DNA from: JANMGV01 sp037440405
GTDB taxonomy: Bacteria > Planctomycetota > Planctomycetia > Pirellulales > Pirellulaceae
Reading direction: 5' to 3'
Assembly: GCA_037440405.1 (NCBI GenBank)
Contig: JBBIUE010000105.1
Span: 1 to 14,886, forward strand
Length of the DNA stretch: 14,886 bases
Shown: positions 7,791-14,886 of the stretch, piece by piece
Numbering within the stretch: the stretch's first letter is position 1
Layout of the letters: each line of letters begins with the position of its first letter
Made by a program: the position numbers and the translations under genes
The notes under the pieces: generated by a model
The model's input: only the letters and a program-made list of their open reading frames with translations
Told to the model about the DNA's origin: nothing
Database searches by the model: none

Positions 7791-8225
7791 ATGACGAGCA
7801 TATTGGCTGAAATACCGTTCGAGGACCTTCACGACAACGTTCTTGCTTCACTTATTTGTGGAATTTTGGTCATTGTTGTCCATTTCGGAATCGGTATCGA
7901 CTTCGCTCTCTAAGGATACCGCGTCACGTTTCTCGATTCTGAGAAACGGGTTGCTGCCAAAGCCTTTCACTCCCAAGCAGAGCATCAAGGCTCTCAGCAG
8001 TTGTTAGCCGCCATTGAAACGTTGCGGGCGACGTTCTCCAAAGCGACTTTCGATTTTCAAAACGATGCAGCCGGACAGTACGACGGCCCGATCGATTCGC
8101 TGCAGTGTCGCTCCTTCATCATCTCGATCGGCAAACCGTCGATGAACAAGCTCGTGAACGGTTCAATCGCGATTGAGTCTCGGAACAAAGGTTGGGAGCG
8201 CTGGTTCGCTTTCGCCGAGGGTTAA
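7791..8225 (+). pseudogene. Small membrane-protein gene interrupted by one in-frame TAA
   Basis: An ATG at 7791 with GGAG at 7782-7785 (five-base spacing) opens a 40-codon ORF ending in TAA at 7911-7913. Its product has a soluble start (MTSILAEIPFEDLHDN) and one hydrophobic helix (VLASLICGILVIVVHFGIGI). Directly after the TAA the same frame stays open for another 103 codons to a TAA at 8223-8225. It reads like a soluble domain: GYRVTFLDSEKRVAAKAF, then LLAAIETLRATFSKATFDF, and a Trp-containing end WERWFAFAEG. A single C-to-T change (CAA to TAA) would explain the break and restore a 144-residue single-pass membrane protein. Alternatives are a sequencing error, a real 40-residue membrane peptide, or readthrough. 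I do not recognise the family. It converges on thiL with 31 bases between them and no visible terminator. Confidence 0.55.
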
Positions 8226-8256
8226 GCTTGCGGCCCATGCATTAGGCAGAGGGTTT

Positions 8257-9159
8257 TCAATGTTCGTAACCTCGTGGCGGGAGTTGGCGCCATTGGCCGT
8301 TTTCTATCGTCCAGAGGCCAGTCCGAGTGACGAACTCTCCGATAACGGTCAAGGGGATACCGTCGACGTGACTTGGGAGAGAAGGGAGAACCGATTTTGG
8401 AATCGCCAGCAGCAATTCAAAATCCTCGCCGTCGCCTAAAGCATGTTCCAAGGGACTTTTACCGGATGTGATCGACAGTTCCTTAGCAGCATCGCTGATC
8501 GGCACGGCAGTGAGATCGAGAACCGCTCCGCAGCGGCTTGCAGTTGCGACCCGCAACAGGTCCAAACTCAAGCCATCGCTGACATCAATCGCAGCGTGAA
8601 TCGCGAATGCCTCGCATAAGCTTTTGGACAAGCGCAATCGTGGTTCGAAATGGAGATGCTTGCCGAGAATGCTGCCACCCAGCGTACCGCTGACAACGAT
8701 CGCGTCACCAGGTTGCGCTTGCGACCGGAGCCAGCATCCGCTTCTCGGAGCATGGCCAACGGCCGTCAGATGGGCGACCAGACCTGCGTCCCAGGAATTG
8801 GTATCCCCCCCCGCGATTGCAACTCCGTACTTTTCGGCTAACTCAAAGACGCCTTCCATGATTTCGACCGCCATGACTTCACCGCAACTCCTAGGCAAGC
8901 AAAGGGAAATGAAGAATGCCACAGGATCAGCCGCCATCGCTGCCAAGTCGCTTAGGTTGACAGCCGCTAGTTTTCTTCCCACCTGTCGCGGGGTCGCACA
9001 GTCCAGCCGAAAATGGGTGTTTTCACAGAGGGAATCACAGGTCACCACCCAAGGTCGCTTGCTAGCGAGTACAGCCGCATCATCGCCGATGCCGATCTCG
9101 ACTTGGGGCAACTGTTGTGAACGCTGTTTAACCCAAGCGATGAAGTTCTGCTCCATCAT
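8257..9159 (-). CDS. thiL: Thiamine-monophosphate kinase
   Basis: A 300-residue protein, normal length for ThiL, which phosphorylates thiamine monophosphate with ATP to give the cofactor thiamine diphosphate in the cytoplasm. The family motifs appear in order: GIGDDAAVL (23-31), VTCDSLCENTHF (39-50), AVNLSDLAAMAADP (66-79), AGGDTNSWD (116-124), PGDAIVVSGTLGGS (150-163), AIDVSDGLSLDLL (190-202) and ALGDGEDFELL (240-250). These contain the Asp residues that bind magnesium and nucleotide, and all look intact. The start codon ATG at 9159 overlaps the TGA of the upstream regulator (9156-9158), so translation is coupled; the gene begins ATGATG and either codon may be used. No other thiamine gene is in the window. 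The GGD motif is encoded across a run of eight G residues (C-run at 8805-8812 on the plus strand). Confidence 0.96.
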   Translation of the reverse strand: MMEQNFIAWVKQRSQQLPQVEIGIGDDAAVLASKRPWVVTCDSLCENTHFRLDCATPRQVGRKLAAVNLSDLAAMAADPVAFFISLCLPRSCGEVMAVEIMEGVFELAEKYGVAIAGGDTNSWDAGLVAHLTAVGHAPRSGCWLRSQAQPGDAIVVSGTLGGSILGKHLHFEPRLRLSKSLCEAFAIHAAIDVSDGLSLDLLRVATASRCGAVLDLTAVPISDAAKELSITSGKSPLEHALGDGEDFELLLAIPKSVLPSLPSHVDGIPLTVIGEFVTRTGLWTIENGQWRQLPPRGYEH

Positions 9160-10304
9160 TCGTTGTTGCTCCCCGACTCGATTGCCTCATCAAGTCCAGA
9201 GTCTTTCATCTTCTTGTGAAGCGTATTTCGGTTCATTCCCAGTCGAATCGCCGCTTTCGTTTGAATTTGATCACAGGAAGAAAGTACCTGCGCGATCAGT
9301 TCTTTTTCGACCTGTCCAACGATCTGTTCTTGCAAGTCTGTGGCATCGATGGGTGCGCGCTGGAGGCCCAAGCGGACGAGGATCTTAACAAGCGAATCGA
9401 AATCTTCTCCTGCGGCAACCATGGCCTCGGAAGTTCTCGTTTCCATCAGAGCCAACAATTCATTGCGATGGAGCGTTGGCGAATCAAAGAGCGCGACGAT
9501 GCGGTCCATGACGGACTGCAATTCGAGCAAATTGCCCGGCCAGGCATACTCCGCCAGAGCCCTGACGGCGTCGGGAGTCATCTTGGGACTTTCGCGACCA
9601 AATCGTTTCGAAGATCGCTCCTGAAATGCATGTACCAGCTCAGGAATCTCTTTCTTTCGTTCACGAAGTGGAACTAAGTCCAATCGCATGGCATGAATGG
9701 CGTAGAACAGTTCAGGATCGAACGATCGGTCCCGAACGCGGCTGTCGATTTCCGACGAGCTAAGCAAAAGTAGTTGCGGCCTGCTCCGCAAAGCCTCAAC
9801 CTCCTCTCCTGGATCCCTGTGATCGCAATCGAGTGAGATAGGATCGCCGGTCTTTGAACTTTGGGACTCAATCCACTGCAACAATTGATGCTGTCCGAGC
9901 CGGTCTAAGGACTCCAATTTCTCGATTTGGATCACCCTCGCAGGATGACGCTTCGAGTCCACATCCTCGTTTTCTTCATGGCAGTTGCCCGCCTTGAATG
10001 AACTTGCTCGGTGGCAGCGACCAAGAAACGCTTCGATCGGTTCGGGTGAATCGCCACACCTGTAGACGCTGGGCGATTCATCATACCTTCCTCCAGCCTT
10101 AATCAATGCTTTGGCAACTTCACGATGGCCGCATCCTGTTTCTCCGACGATGAGCACGTGGTGGCAAAGCGGCGCCAGCAAGCGGATCGCTTCAATCAGC
10201 CGTTGGGTCGACGGCCCCGCTCCAATCGCTGTCTTTAGATCAGATTCCCAACGCTCGTTTGAAGAGGATGATATCAATTTGGACATACGGTTTCCAAGGA
10301 GCAC
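9156..10304 (-). CDS. Degenerate sigma-54-activator-like AAA+ protein with intact Fis-type HTH
   Basis: A 382-residue protein with the architecture of the central and DNA-binding domains of bacterial enhancer-binding proteins. Recognisable parts are the Walker A region at 54-62 (GETGCGHRE), FYAIHAMRLDLVPLRERKKE (200-219), AYAWPGNLLELQSVMDRI (253-269, C-terminal lid) and a Fis-type helix-turn-helix at 334-370 (AAIRLGMNRNTLHKKMKDSG). Several ATPase features are lost. The Walker A Lys is His60, the Walker B Asp is absent (VIQIEKLESL, near 124-133), no GAFTGA loop is found where ELFGHERGAFTGA is expected (EAFLGRCHRASSF), and the arginine-finger positions read FDPELFYAIH. It is thus unlikely to drive sigma-54 open-complex formation and is better read as a DNA-binding protein. 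The GTG at 10304 is preceded by GGGAG at five-base spacing; an ATG at 10286 is the alternative. It overlaps thiL by ATGA. Confidence 0.87.
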   Translation of the reverse strand: MLLGNRMSKLISSSSNERWESDLKTAIGAGPSTQRLIEAIRLLAPLCHHVLIVGETGCGHREVAKALIKAGGRYDESPSVYRCGDSPEPIEAFLGRCHRASSFKAGNCHEENEDVDSKRHPARVIQIEKLESLDRLGQHQLLQWIESQSSKTGDPISLDCDHRDPGEEVEALRSRPQLLLLSSSEIDSRVRDRSFDPELFYAIHAMRLDLVPLRERKKEIPELVHAFQERSSKRFGRESPKMTPDAVRALAEYAWPGNLLELQSVMDRIVALFDSPTLHRNELLALMETRTSEAMVAAGEDFDSLVKILVRLGLQRAPIDATDLQEQIVGQVEKELIAQVLSSCDQIQTKAAIRLGMNRNTLHKKMKDSGLDEAIESGSNNE

Positions 10305-10577
10305 CGAAACTCCCGCCTTGCCTCACTACGTACATTCGCTGAAAAGATAATTCGCGAGTCGTGGGAGAGCATCCCTCCTAAAGCCGCGTTGGTCCTCATC
10401 GCGAACGGAAGTGCTGGATCCATTTTTTCGTGGCATCGGGGCACAACAAACAGAGTTGTCAAAGCGCAGTCGAGGCGCGACTCTGATTTGAAACTCCCTC
10501 CGGAAGCGTCTGCAATTACCTGATCGCGAACAGCCTCAGATTGGGCGATGGTGGGTGTAGAAGTACGGAAACTCCGA

Positions 10578-12899
10578 TTAGGGAGCCGACGAAGATCGTC
10601 CCTGAGGAATGGAACTCCAACCATTTTCTTTGGCAAAGATTTCGATTTCATCCAATACGCTTCCTAAACATTCTCGCACAACGAAATCCGCGCGACCTAG
10701 CGTATTGTAAGCATTGTAAGCCTGTTCAACATCCGACATCATAATCCGCACGCCATGAAGCTTAACGGAACGGACCAACATATCCGCCGCAGCACGGCGA
10801 GAAGCGTCGGAATTCTGCGGATTGGTAATGCGATGAACCAAGTCGATTTGACTGAACTGCGTTCCAATTTCACCGAGAACCGAATCTGAAAGAGACTGGA
10901 ACCAGTCGCGGGACGCACTCTCGCGCGAATGCTGGGCAAGACCGCGAACGCTGGCAGCAACGGTCGTCATTGGTTGGCTGGCGATCTCCTGTAGCAACTC
11001 GATCGCGAATACTCGAAATTCCGTTCGCTCTTCAGGTAGAAGCCAAAGCTCCTGCCCAGGTAGGCTGAGCGCATTGCTGATCAACTTCATCATGCCAGGC
11101 TCGTTGGGCGGAATGAATCCAAACTGAACGCCTGGAATCTCATTCAAAATACGTTGTTCCGACTCGCGATACTCGGGCAAGAGCATTTGAATCGGAATGA
11201 TGGATCCGCGAACGTGTGCGCGCACTCGCTGGACCAGTTGCGCAAGGGAGACATCGCCAACTCGATCGACGATGACCACTGCTTCGATGGGATAGCTAGA
11301 ATCCAATGCTTGGATGACATCGCGACCACTTCGGACGATTTCGCTTCGAACTCCGGCGTGAGCCAACATGTGGTCGGCATGATCGGTGAGAGAGTCGCTT
11401 CCCCCGATGACGAGCACGAGCGGATGTGCTTGGAGCAACAACATTTCTCGGATATTCGATTTAAGTTGCTCAGACGCATGAATGGTGCCTGTTGCGATAA
11501 GTGGCATCAAGCCTCGCGTCGCCTCATATCGCAACAGCGGCAAGCCGGACCGACTCGCGGCGACAAGCTGTCGAGTCAATGGAGAAGCCGGATTCGACCT
11601 GACCCGTGCTGCCATCAACAGAATAGAAAGGCGCTGAGCATTGTAGAGCGGGCTCGCTTCCGCCTGCGTCCAGACCTTGGCCAAACGGTTATCTTCCGAA
11701 GAGAGACCGGGGAAGCGTGATTCGAGTTCGGCAAGCAAATCGGACCATTCGATATTCCGTTTGCTTCGGCCCAAGTGCTCCAAGGCGACAAGTGCGGCCG
11801 ACGCAGGGACATCCGATGGAGGAAGACATCTTCGCAGAGAGTCACTCAAGAAAACACTCTCAAGAAGATACCGATCGTACGCATTCGATTCGTTCGGGAT
11901 CAAGTCCTTCCCGTCGAAATACCATGTGGGAAAGGAACCAAGTTCATTGCCGAGGGACCTTGGATCGAGCAAAGGCAATTGTGCTTGGAGCATTCCCAGG
12001 AGCTGCACGCGAGCTTGATCAGCCGAAGGAAGTGCACCAAGAATCTTCTTAACCCCGATCTTGCACAATTCTCGTGATTCGTCCGAGTCAGCCGTCGAGT
12101 TCGCACCCGATAGATACTGAGCGATCATGGATCGATGTTCGATGCCTTTGAGAAGTTGAAACACTCTGGTTCGTTGCTGTCTGTCGGCATGCATGAGTGC
12201 CGTTCTAGCGGCTGCGTAACCATCGTCTCCGTAACTGGCGATGACCGCGCTTGCAGCGACGTTGGGTGGACTTAAATCTTGCATCACCGAATTGACCAAG
12301 AACGCCAATCCGTCGCGGCCCGCAGATTGAATCGCCAGTACACCGCGCTTTTGATCCTCAGCACGGGGACCCTTCAGCAAATTCAAAGCATTGGCAAGCA
12401 CCTCCGGTCGCCGTTGGTATCGAACCGCTCCTTCTTCGATCTTTTTGAGTAGGCCTAATTGGGAAGGAGTAAAACGATCACCCTGAGCGCGCATGGCCAG
12501 GATGTCTGCCAAACCCAGTTCGGTCATCATGACAGATGCGTCTGCGTCTGAAAACTTATTGCGGGAAAGTTCATCGAGCATTCTCGCTGCCTCTTCCCAT
12601 TGCTCGATGCGGCTGAGTTGGCGCAGGGCTTTTCCATAGGCGGCCGAGTTCGTCGGCGGATGCTCGCGGAGCGATCTGACGACCGGGTGAAAATTCGGAG
12701 GAAGGCCACCTGCAGCGCTTGATATAGTTTCCGATTGTGGCACTGCAGCAATCGGATCGCTATCGTCATCGTCTCCAAATGGATTTTGAGAGAGACAGGC
12801 TGCAGGATAGGTGACGACGGCAGCCAGGGCGAGAATCCAAATCCAATGCCAGCGGCGGCAGCCGTTCCCATGAGCGTCCCCAACTGTCTGACTGATCAT
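10578..12899 (-). CDS. Exported or membrane-anchored alpha-solenoid protein with receiver-like domain
   Basis: A 773-residue protein. Residues about 15-35 form a signal peptide or anchor (RRWHWIWILALAAVVTYPAA) followed by an acidic mature start (NPFGDDDDSDP, 39-49). A Cys at 35 (PAAC) is a poor lipobox. Residues 70-490 are helical repeats of HEAT/TPR-like character (for example YGKALRQLSRIEQWEEAARM). Residues about 493-612 resemble a CheY-like receiver: PLVLVIGGSDSLTDHADHML, then EAVVIVDRVGDVS with Asp545 at the phosphoacceptor position, then SIIPIQMLLP. The acidic pair after the first strand is missing (VIGGSD), and the conserved Lys after strand five is absent, so phosphorylation is doubtful. 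A further helical segment closes the protein. It lies 106 bases after argH on the same strand. Its export makes an ordinary two-component role unlikely; the function is unknown. Confidence 0.8.
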   Translation of the reverse strand: MISQTVGDAHGNGCRRWHWIWILALAAVVTYPAACLSQNPFGDDDDSDPIAAVPQSETISSAAGGLPPNFHPVVRSLREHPPTNSAAYGKALRQLSRIEQWEEAARMLDELSRNKFSDADASVMMTELGLADILAMRAQGDRFTPSQLGLLKKIEEGAVRYQRRPEVLANALNLLKGPRAEDQKRGVLAIQSAGRDGLAFLVNSVMQDLSPPNVAASAVIASYGDDGYAAARTALMHADRQQRTRVFQLLKGIEHRSMIAQYLSGANSTADSDESRELCKIGVKKILGALPSADQARVQLLGMLQAQLPLLDPRSLGNELGSFPTWYFDGKDLIPNESNAYDRYLLESVFLSDSLRRCLPPSDVPASAALVALEHLGRSKRNIEWSDLLAELESRFPGLSSEDNRLAKVWTQAEASPLYNAQRLSILLMAARVRSNPASPLTRQLVAASRSGLPLLRYEATRGLMPLIATGTIHASEQLKSNIREMLLLQAHPLVLVIGGSDSLTDHADHMLAHAGVRSEIVRSGRDVIQALDSSYPIEAVVIVDRVGDVSLAQLVQRVRAHVRGSIIPIQMLLPEYRESEQRILNEIPGVQFGFIPPNEPGMMKLISNALSLPGQELWLLPEERTEFRVFAIELLQEIASQPMTTVAASVRGLAQHSRESASRDWFQSLSDSVLGEIGTQFSQIDLVHRITNPQNSDASRRAAADMLVRSVKLHGVRIMMSDVEQAYNAYNTLGRADFVVRECLGSVLDEIEIFAKENGWSSIPQGRSSSAP

Positions 12900-12979
12900 G
12901 TTGCTTCATCTCGTTGTGCGAAAGAAAGACCCGCGAGCTGGAACTCAACCGGAATCGGCCGCTTTGCCCGCGCTTTGGA

Positions 12980-13001
12980 CATCCAATTTGAGATCTGGAT
13001 G
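12980..13001. repeat. Short inverted repeat immediately after argH
   Basis: CATCCA (12980-12985) and TGGATG (12996-13001) are a perfect 6-bp inverted repeat with a 10-base centre, beginning four bases past the argH stop codon on the minus strand. It could be a weak 3' stem in the argH transcript. No T-run follows, so transcription may continue into the solenoid gene. The rest of the 106-base gap has no identifiable element. Confidence 0.25.
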
Positions 13002-13005
13002 GGAG

Positions 13006-14394
13006 CTAAGCTTCAGTGTATTGTAATTCCTGTTTCCAACGCGCGACGGCTTTTCGCACGAAATCCGGATGACTGGAACCGAAGCTTTTGTAAGCATGAA
13101 CTGCGGCCTCAAGACCACATTTTTTGAGGATTTCCGATGTCAAATCGGAATGTGCTTCCTTCAGTTCTTCGTCCGTCAGTTCGGCGAGAGAAACTCCTCG
13201 CCGCTGAGCGATTCCGACAAGAGCTCCCACTAAATGGTGGGCCGTTCGCTGAGGAAAACCGCGTTCGATCAACGATTCCATGAGGGCAGTCGCATCCAAG
13301 AAACCAGCATGGAGCCCTTCGGATATTTTCTCCGCACGCAGTTCCGTCTGGCGAACAATTGGAATGGCCAATTCGAGACAATGTTCGATTGTGTCGAAGG
13401 AATCAAATATAGCGGGCTTGTCTTCCTGCAAGTCGCGGTTGTAGGCCAGTGGCAGCCCCTTCATGAGAACCAACAATTGAGAGAGGTTTCCCAACACGCG
13501 AGCTGATTTGCCTCGGATCAATTCCAGGGTGTCTGGATTGATCTTCTGCGGCATGATCGAGCTTCCTGTACAGAAGGCTTGGGGGAGTCTCAAAAAGCCG
13601 AACTCCGTGGTCGACCAGAGAATCCACTCTTCGGCCCAGCCACTCAAATGCACTGCAATCACCGACAAGGTGCTGGCGCTCTCGAGTACAAAGTCGCGAT
13701 CGCTGCTGATGTCGATACTGTTCGCAGCGATGGATTCGAAACCGAGTTCGCGCGCGGTCGCTTCTCGGTCGATCGGAAAGGTTGTGCCCGCGACCGCCGC
13801 CCCCCCCAGAGGGCACACATTGACCCGTCGTCGGCAGTCCTTGACTCGTTCCCGATCGCGAGAAAACTTCTCGATGTATGCCAGCCAATAGTGCGCCGCG
13901 ACGACCGGTTGGGCCCGTTGCAAATGCGTGTAAGCCGGAAGGACGATTTCGACCTCGTGGTCGCATCGCGTTAGAAAAGCGATCTGCAGGTTGCGCAGCA
14001 AATCATCGACTCGATCGAGTGCCTCGCGGACCCACATTCTTAGGTCCGTCGACACTTGGTCATTGCGCGATCTTGCTGTATGTAGTTTACGACCGACATC
14101 TCCGAGGCGATCAATCAGCGCCTGTTCGATATGCATGTGAATATCTTCCAGCTCGAACCGATAAGAAAATCGACCTTCATCGATTTCTTTTTCGATGCCT
14201 CGAAGGCAACTCTCAATCTGGTCGAATTCGGAGGGTTGAAGAATTCCCTGTTGTGCTAACATCCGAGCGTGAGCGATCGAGCCGCGAATATCCTGACGAT
14301 AGAGGCGATGATCGAAGCTAATGCTCTCGGAGAATCGTACTAAACGTTCGTCGGTTCCGGACTCAAAAACACCGCTGCGAGATGGAGGTTTCAA
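13006..14394 (-). CDS. argH: Argininosuccinate lyase
   Basis: A 462-residue protein of normal length. ArgH cleaves argininosuccinate to arginine and fumarate, the last step of arginine synthesis, as a cytoplasmic homotetramer. Family landmarks are HTARSRND (105-112), YTHLQRAQP (155-163, with His157 of the active site), GGAAVAGTTFPIDRE (197-211), SSDRDFVLE (230-238) and the superfamily signature GSSIMPQKINP (277-287), whose mobile loop carries the catalytic Ser. All look intact. The start is a TTG at 14394: an in-frame TAG lies 9 bases upstream, no ATG precedes the conserved N-terminus, and AGGG (14402-14405 on the minus strand) sits seven bases before it. The usual WGGRF near the N-terminus reads SGVFESG. 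A run of eight G residues encodes part of LGGAA. The TTG start and preceding small ORF suggest expression coupled to upstream translation. Confidence 0.97.
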   Translation of the reverse strand: MKPPSRSGVFESGTDERLVRFSESISFDHRLYRQDIRGSIAHARMLAQQGILQPSEFDQIESCLRGIEKEIDEGRFSYRFELEDIHMHIEQALIDRLGDVGRKLHTARSRNDQVSTDLRMWVREALDRVDDLLRNLQIAFLTRCDHEVEIVLPAYTHLQRAQPVVAAHYWLAYIEKFSRDRERVKDCRRRVNVCPLGGAAVAGTTFPIDREATARELGFESIAANSIDISSDRDFVLESASTLSVIAVHLSGWAEEWILWSTTEFGFLRLPQAFCTGSSIMPQKINPDTLELIRGKSARVLGNLSQLLVLMKGLPLAYNRDLQEDKPAIFDSFDTIEHCLELAIPIVRQTELRAEKISEGLHAGFLDATALMESLIERGFPQRTAHHLVGALVGIAQRRGVSLAELTDEELKEAHSDLTSEILKKCGLEAAVHAYKSFGSSHPDFVRKAVARWKQELQYTEA

Positions 14395-14403
14395 TGCGTC
14401 ACC

Positions 14404-14478
14404 CTAGTTGGCCAAGCGTTTCATTACCGCAGTCAAAATCGCAGACGAAGCTTTATCTGTCAATTCGCGTTTCATCAT
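14404..14478 (-). CDS. Possible 24-codon coupled ORF between the proline-rich gene and argH
   Basis: An ATG at 14478 overlaps the TGA of the preceding proline-rich gene (14475-14477) in an ATGA arrangement. The ORF has 24 codons, begins MMKRELTDKASSAIL and ends VMKRLAN with TAG at 14404-14406. It is in the same frame as argH, whose TTG start lies nine bases beyond the TAG, and the AGGG before that TTG overlaps the stop codon. The layout would suit a termination-reinitiation relay from the upstream gene to argH. The peptide looks like an amphipathic helix. It might instead be the last part of the proline-rich protein after a frameshift, or a chance frame. It has only two Arg codons, so an arginine attenuator is unlikely. 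Confidence 0.35.
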   Translation of the reverse strand: MMKRELTDKASSAILTAVMKRLAN

Positions 14479-14886
14479 CTGCCGTGAGGCGATCGATTCG
14501 GCTGGCGAATGATATGGGCATTGGGGCCGGATACTTGAGGAGCTGGAGCGGAAATGGTTGGCCGGCTGGTCGTCGGATTTGGTGAGGCCGGCTCAACGTG
14601 CGAAGCGACGATTCCAGTACCCCCGCGCAACTCGGGCTGTTCCAGGTACGTTGGTGGCTTCCAATCCGTTGTTCGAGGATCGAGTAGGTTTCGCCCCTTC
14701 GGAGTCATTTTCTTTTCAAAATCCTCGTCCGGCCATGTCGATAGCCGTCGTTCCTGCTGCAGTTGCTCCGCTGCGTTTGCTTCAGGCGGGGCGACGGCAT
14801 CTCTTGGCGGTCGGCGAATCGGCATGAGCGATGTTACGCTCTCTGGAAATTCGCGAGGAATCGGAGGCTGAAGCTGCGCCTGGCCG
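14475..14886 (-). CDS. C-terminal part of a proline-rich protein, truncated by the window edge
   Basis: The minus-strand frame is open from the right edge to a TGA at 14475-14477, giving 136 residues. An internal ATG at 14825 exists, but the frame continues upstream without a stop (QAQLQPPIPREFPESVTSL precedes it) and with the same composition, so this is probably the tail of a longer gene. The visible part is rich in Pro, Arg, Glu and Ser, without hydrophobic segments or recognisable motifs, and appears disordered. A more ordered patch reads WPDEDFEKKMTPKGRNLLDP. It immediately precedes the small ORF and argH on the same strand. I do not recognise the family; no function can be assigned from this fragment. 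Confidence 0.6.
   Translation of the reverse strand, partial: GQAQLQPPIPREFPESVTSLMPIRRPPRDAVAPPEANAAEQLQQERRLSTWPDEDFEKKMTPKGRNLLDPRTTDWKPPTYLEQPELRGGTGIVASHVEPASPNPTTSRPTISAPAPQVSGPNAHIIRQPNRSPHGR

Noticed and set aside
8624..9388. Plus-strand ORF of 254 codons
   Set aside because: It lies opposite thiL and the start of the regulator, is Ser/Arg/Pro-rich, and matches nothing; it is an antisense shadow of a well-supported gene.
9156..10304. Calling this gene a working sigma-54-dependent transcriptional activator
   Set aside because: Walker A Lys, Walker B Asp, GAFTGA and arginine fingers are all missing, so the usual function cannot be claimed.
10434..10462. TTGACA on the minus strand at 10457-10462 as a promoter for the regulator-thiL pair
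   Set aside because: No -10-like sequence is found at 15-18 bases, so the box alone is not enough.
10274..10651. Minus-strand ORF of 125 codons spanning the gap between the solenoid and AAA+-like genes
   Set aside because: It overlaps the end of the solenoid gene and the start of the regulator in another frame, has shadow-like composition, and no convincing start. The 273-base gap (10305-10577) is left without a gene.
14404..14478. The small ORF as an arginine-sensing attenuator leader
   Set aside because: It has only two Arg codons, not adjacent, and no alternative hairpins or terminator are visible before argH.
1..14886. tRNA or rRNA genes, CRISPR repeats, insertion sequences, defence or phage modules
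   Set aside because: No cloverleaf, rRNA segment, regularly spaced repeats, transposase motifs or terminal inverted repeats were seen on either strand.

Overview
The window looks like a chromosomal segment of a planctomycete, probably of the Pirellulaceae. This is inferred from style, not from a marker gene. It has fairly balanced base composition, widely spaced genes, long alpha-solenoid proteins, and an exported protein whose mature start is of the 'NPFGDDDD' type. It also has a Tat-exported xylose-isomerase-like TIM-barrel protein next to a Gfo/Idh/MocA-type protein, a pairing that is very common in that group. I see no rRNA, tRNA, CRISPR array, insertion sequence or phage module.

Left part (1-5100). 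A large TPR/solenoid protein enters from the left edge and ends at 2401. About 500 bases follow without an intact gene; several short forward-strand open segments in shifting frames may be a decayed gene. Two minus-strand genes come next: a membrane-anchored phospholipase-D-like protein that has lost its catalytic His and Lys, and a Tat-signal sugar isomerase/epimerase-like protein.

Middle part (5100-8260, plus strand). The genes are a Gfo/Idh/MocA-type protein with substitutions at the usual catalytic positions, a small DUF2780-like protein, and a coiled-coil protein with a C4 zinc ribbon (PF02591 type). After an intergenic stretch with two inverted repeats comes a short membrane-protein gene. 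It has a good ribosome-binding site and is cut by one in-frame TAA, after which about 100 codons of the same frame remain open.

Right part (8257-14886, minus strand). Reading leftward from the right edge: the C-terminal end of a proline-rich protein, a possible 24-codon ORF overlapping it by ATGA, argH (argininosuccinate lyase, TTG start), an exported solenoid protein with a receiver-like domain, a sigma-54-activator-like protein with a ruined ATPase but an intact Fis-type helix-turn-helix, and thiL (thiamine-monophosphate kinase), which overlaps the regulator by four bases. The last two are clearly translationally coupled.

The recurring oddity is domain decay with the fold kept. Four proteins (PLD-like, Gfo/Idh-like, AAA+-like, receiver-like) belong to recognisable enzyme or signalling folds but lack the residues those folds normally use for chemistry. 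No complete defence or novel enzymatic system is evident. The best leads are the degenerate regulator coupled to thiL, the exported pseudo-receiver protein, the interrupted membrane gene, and the small coupled ORF in front of argH.
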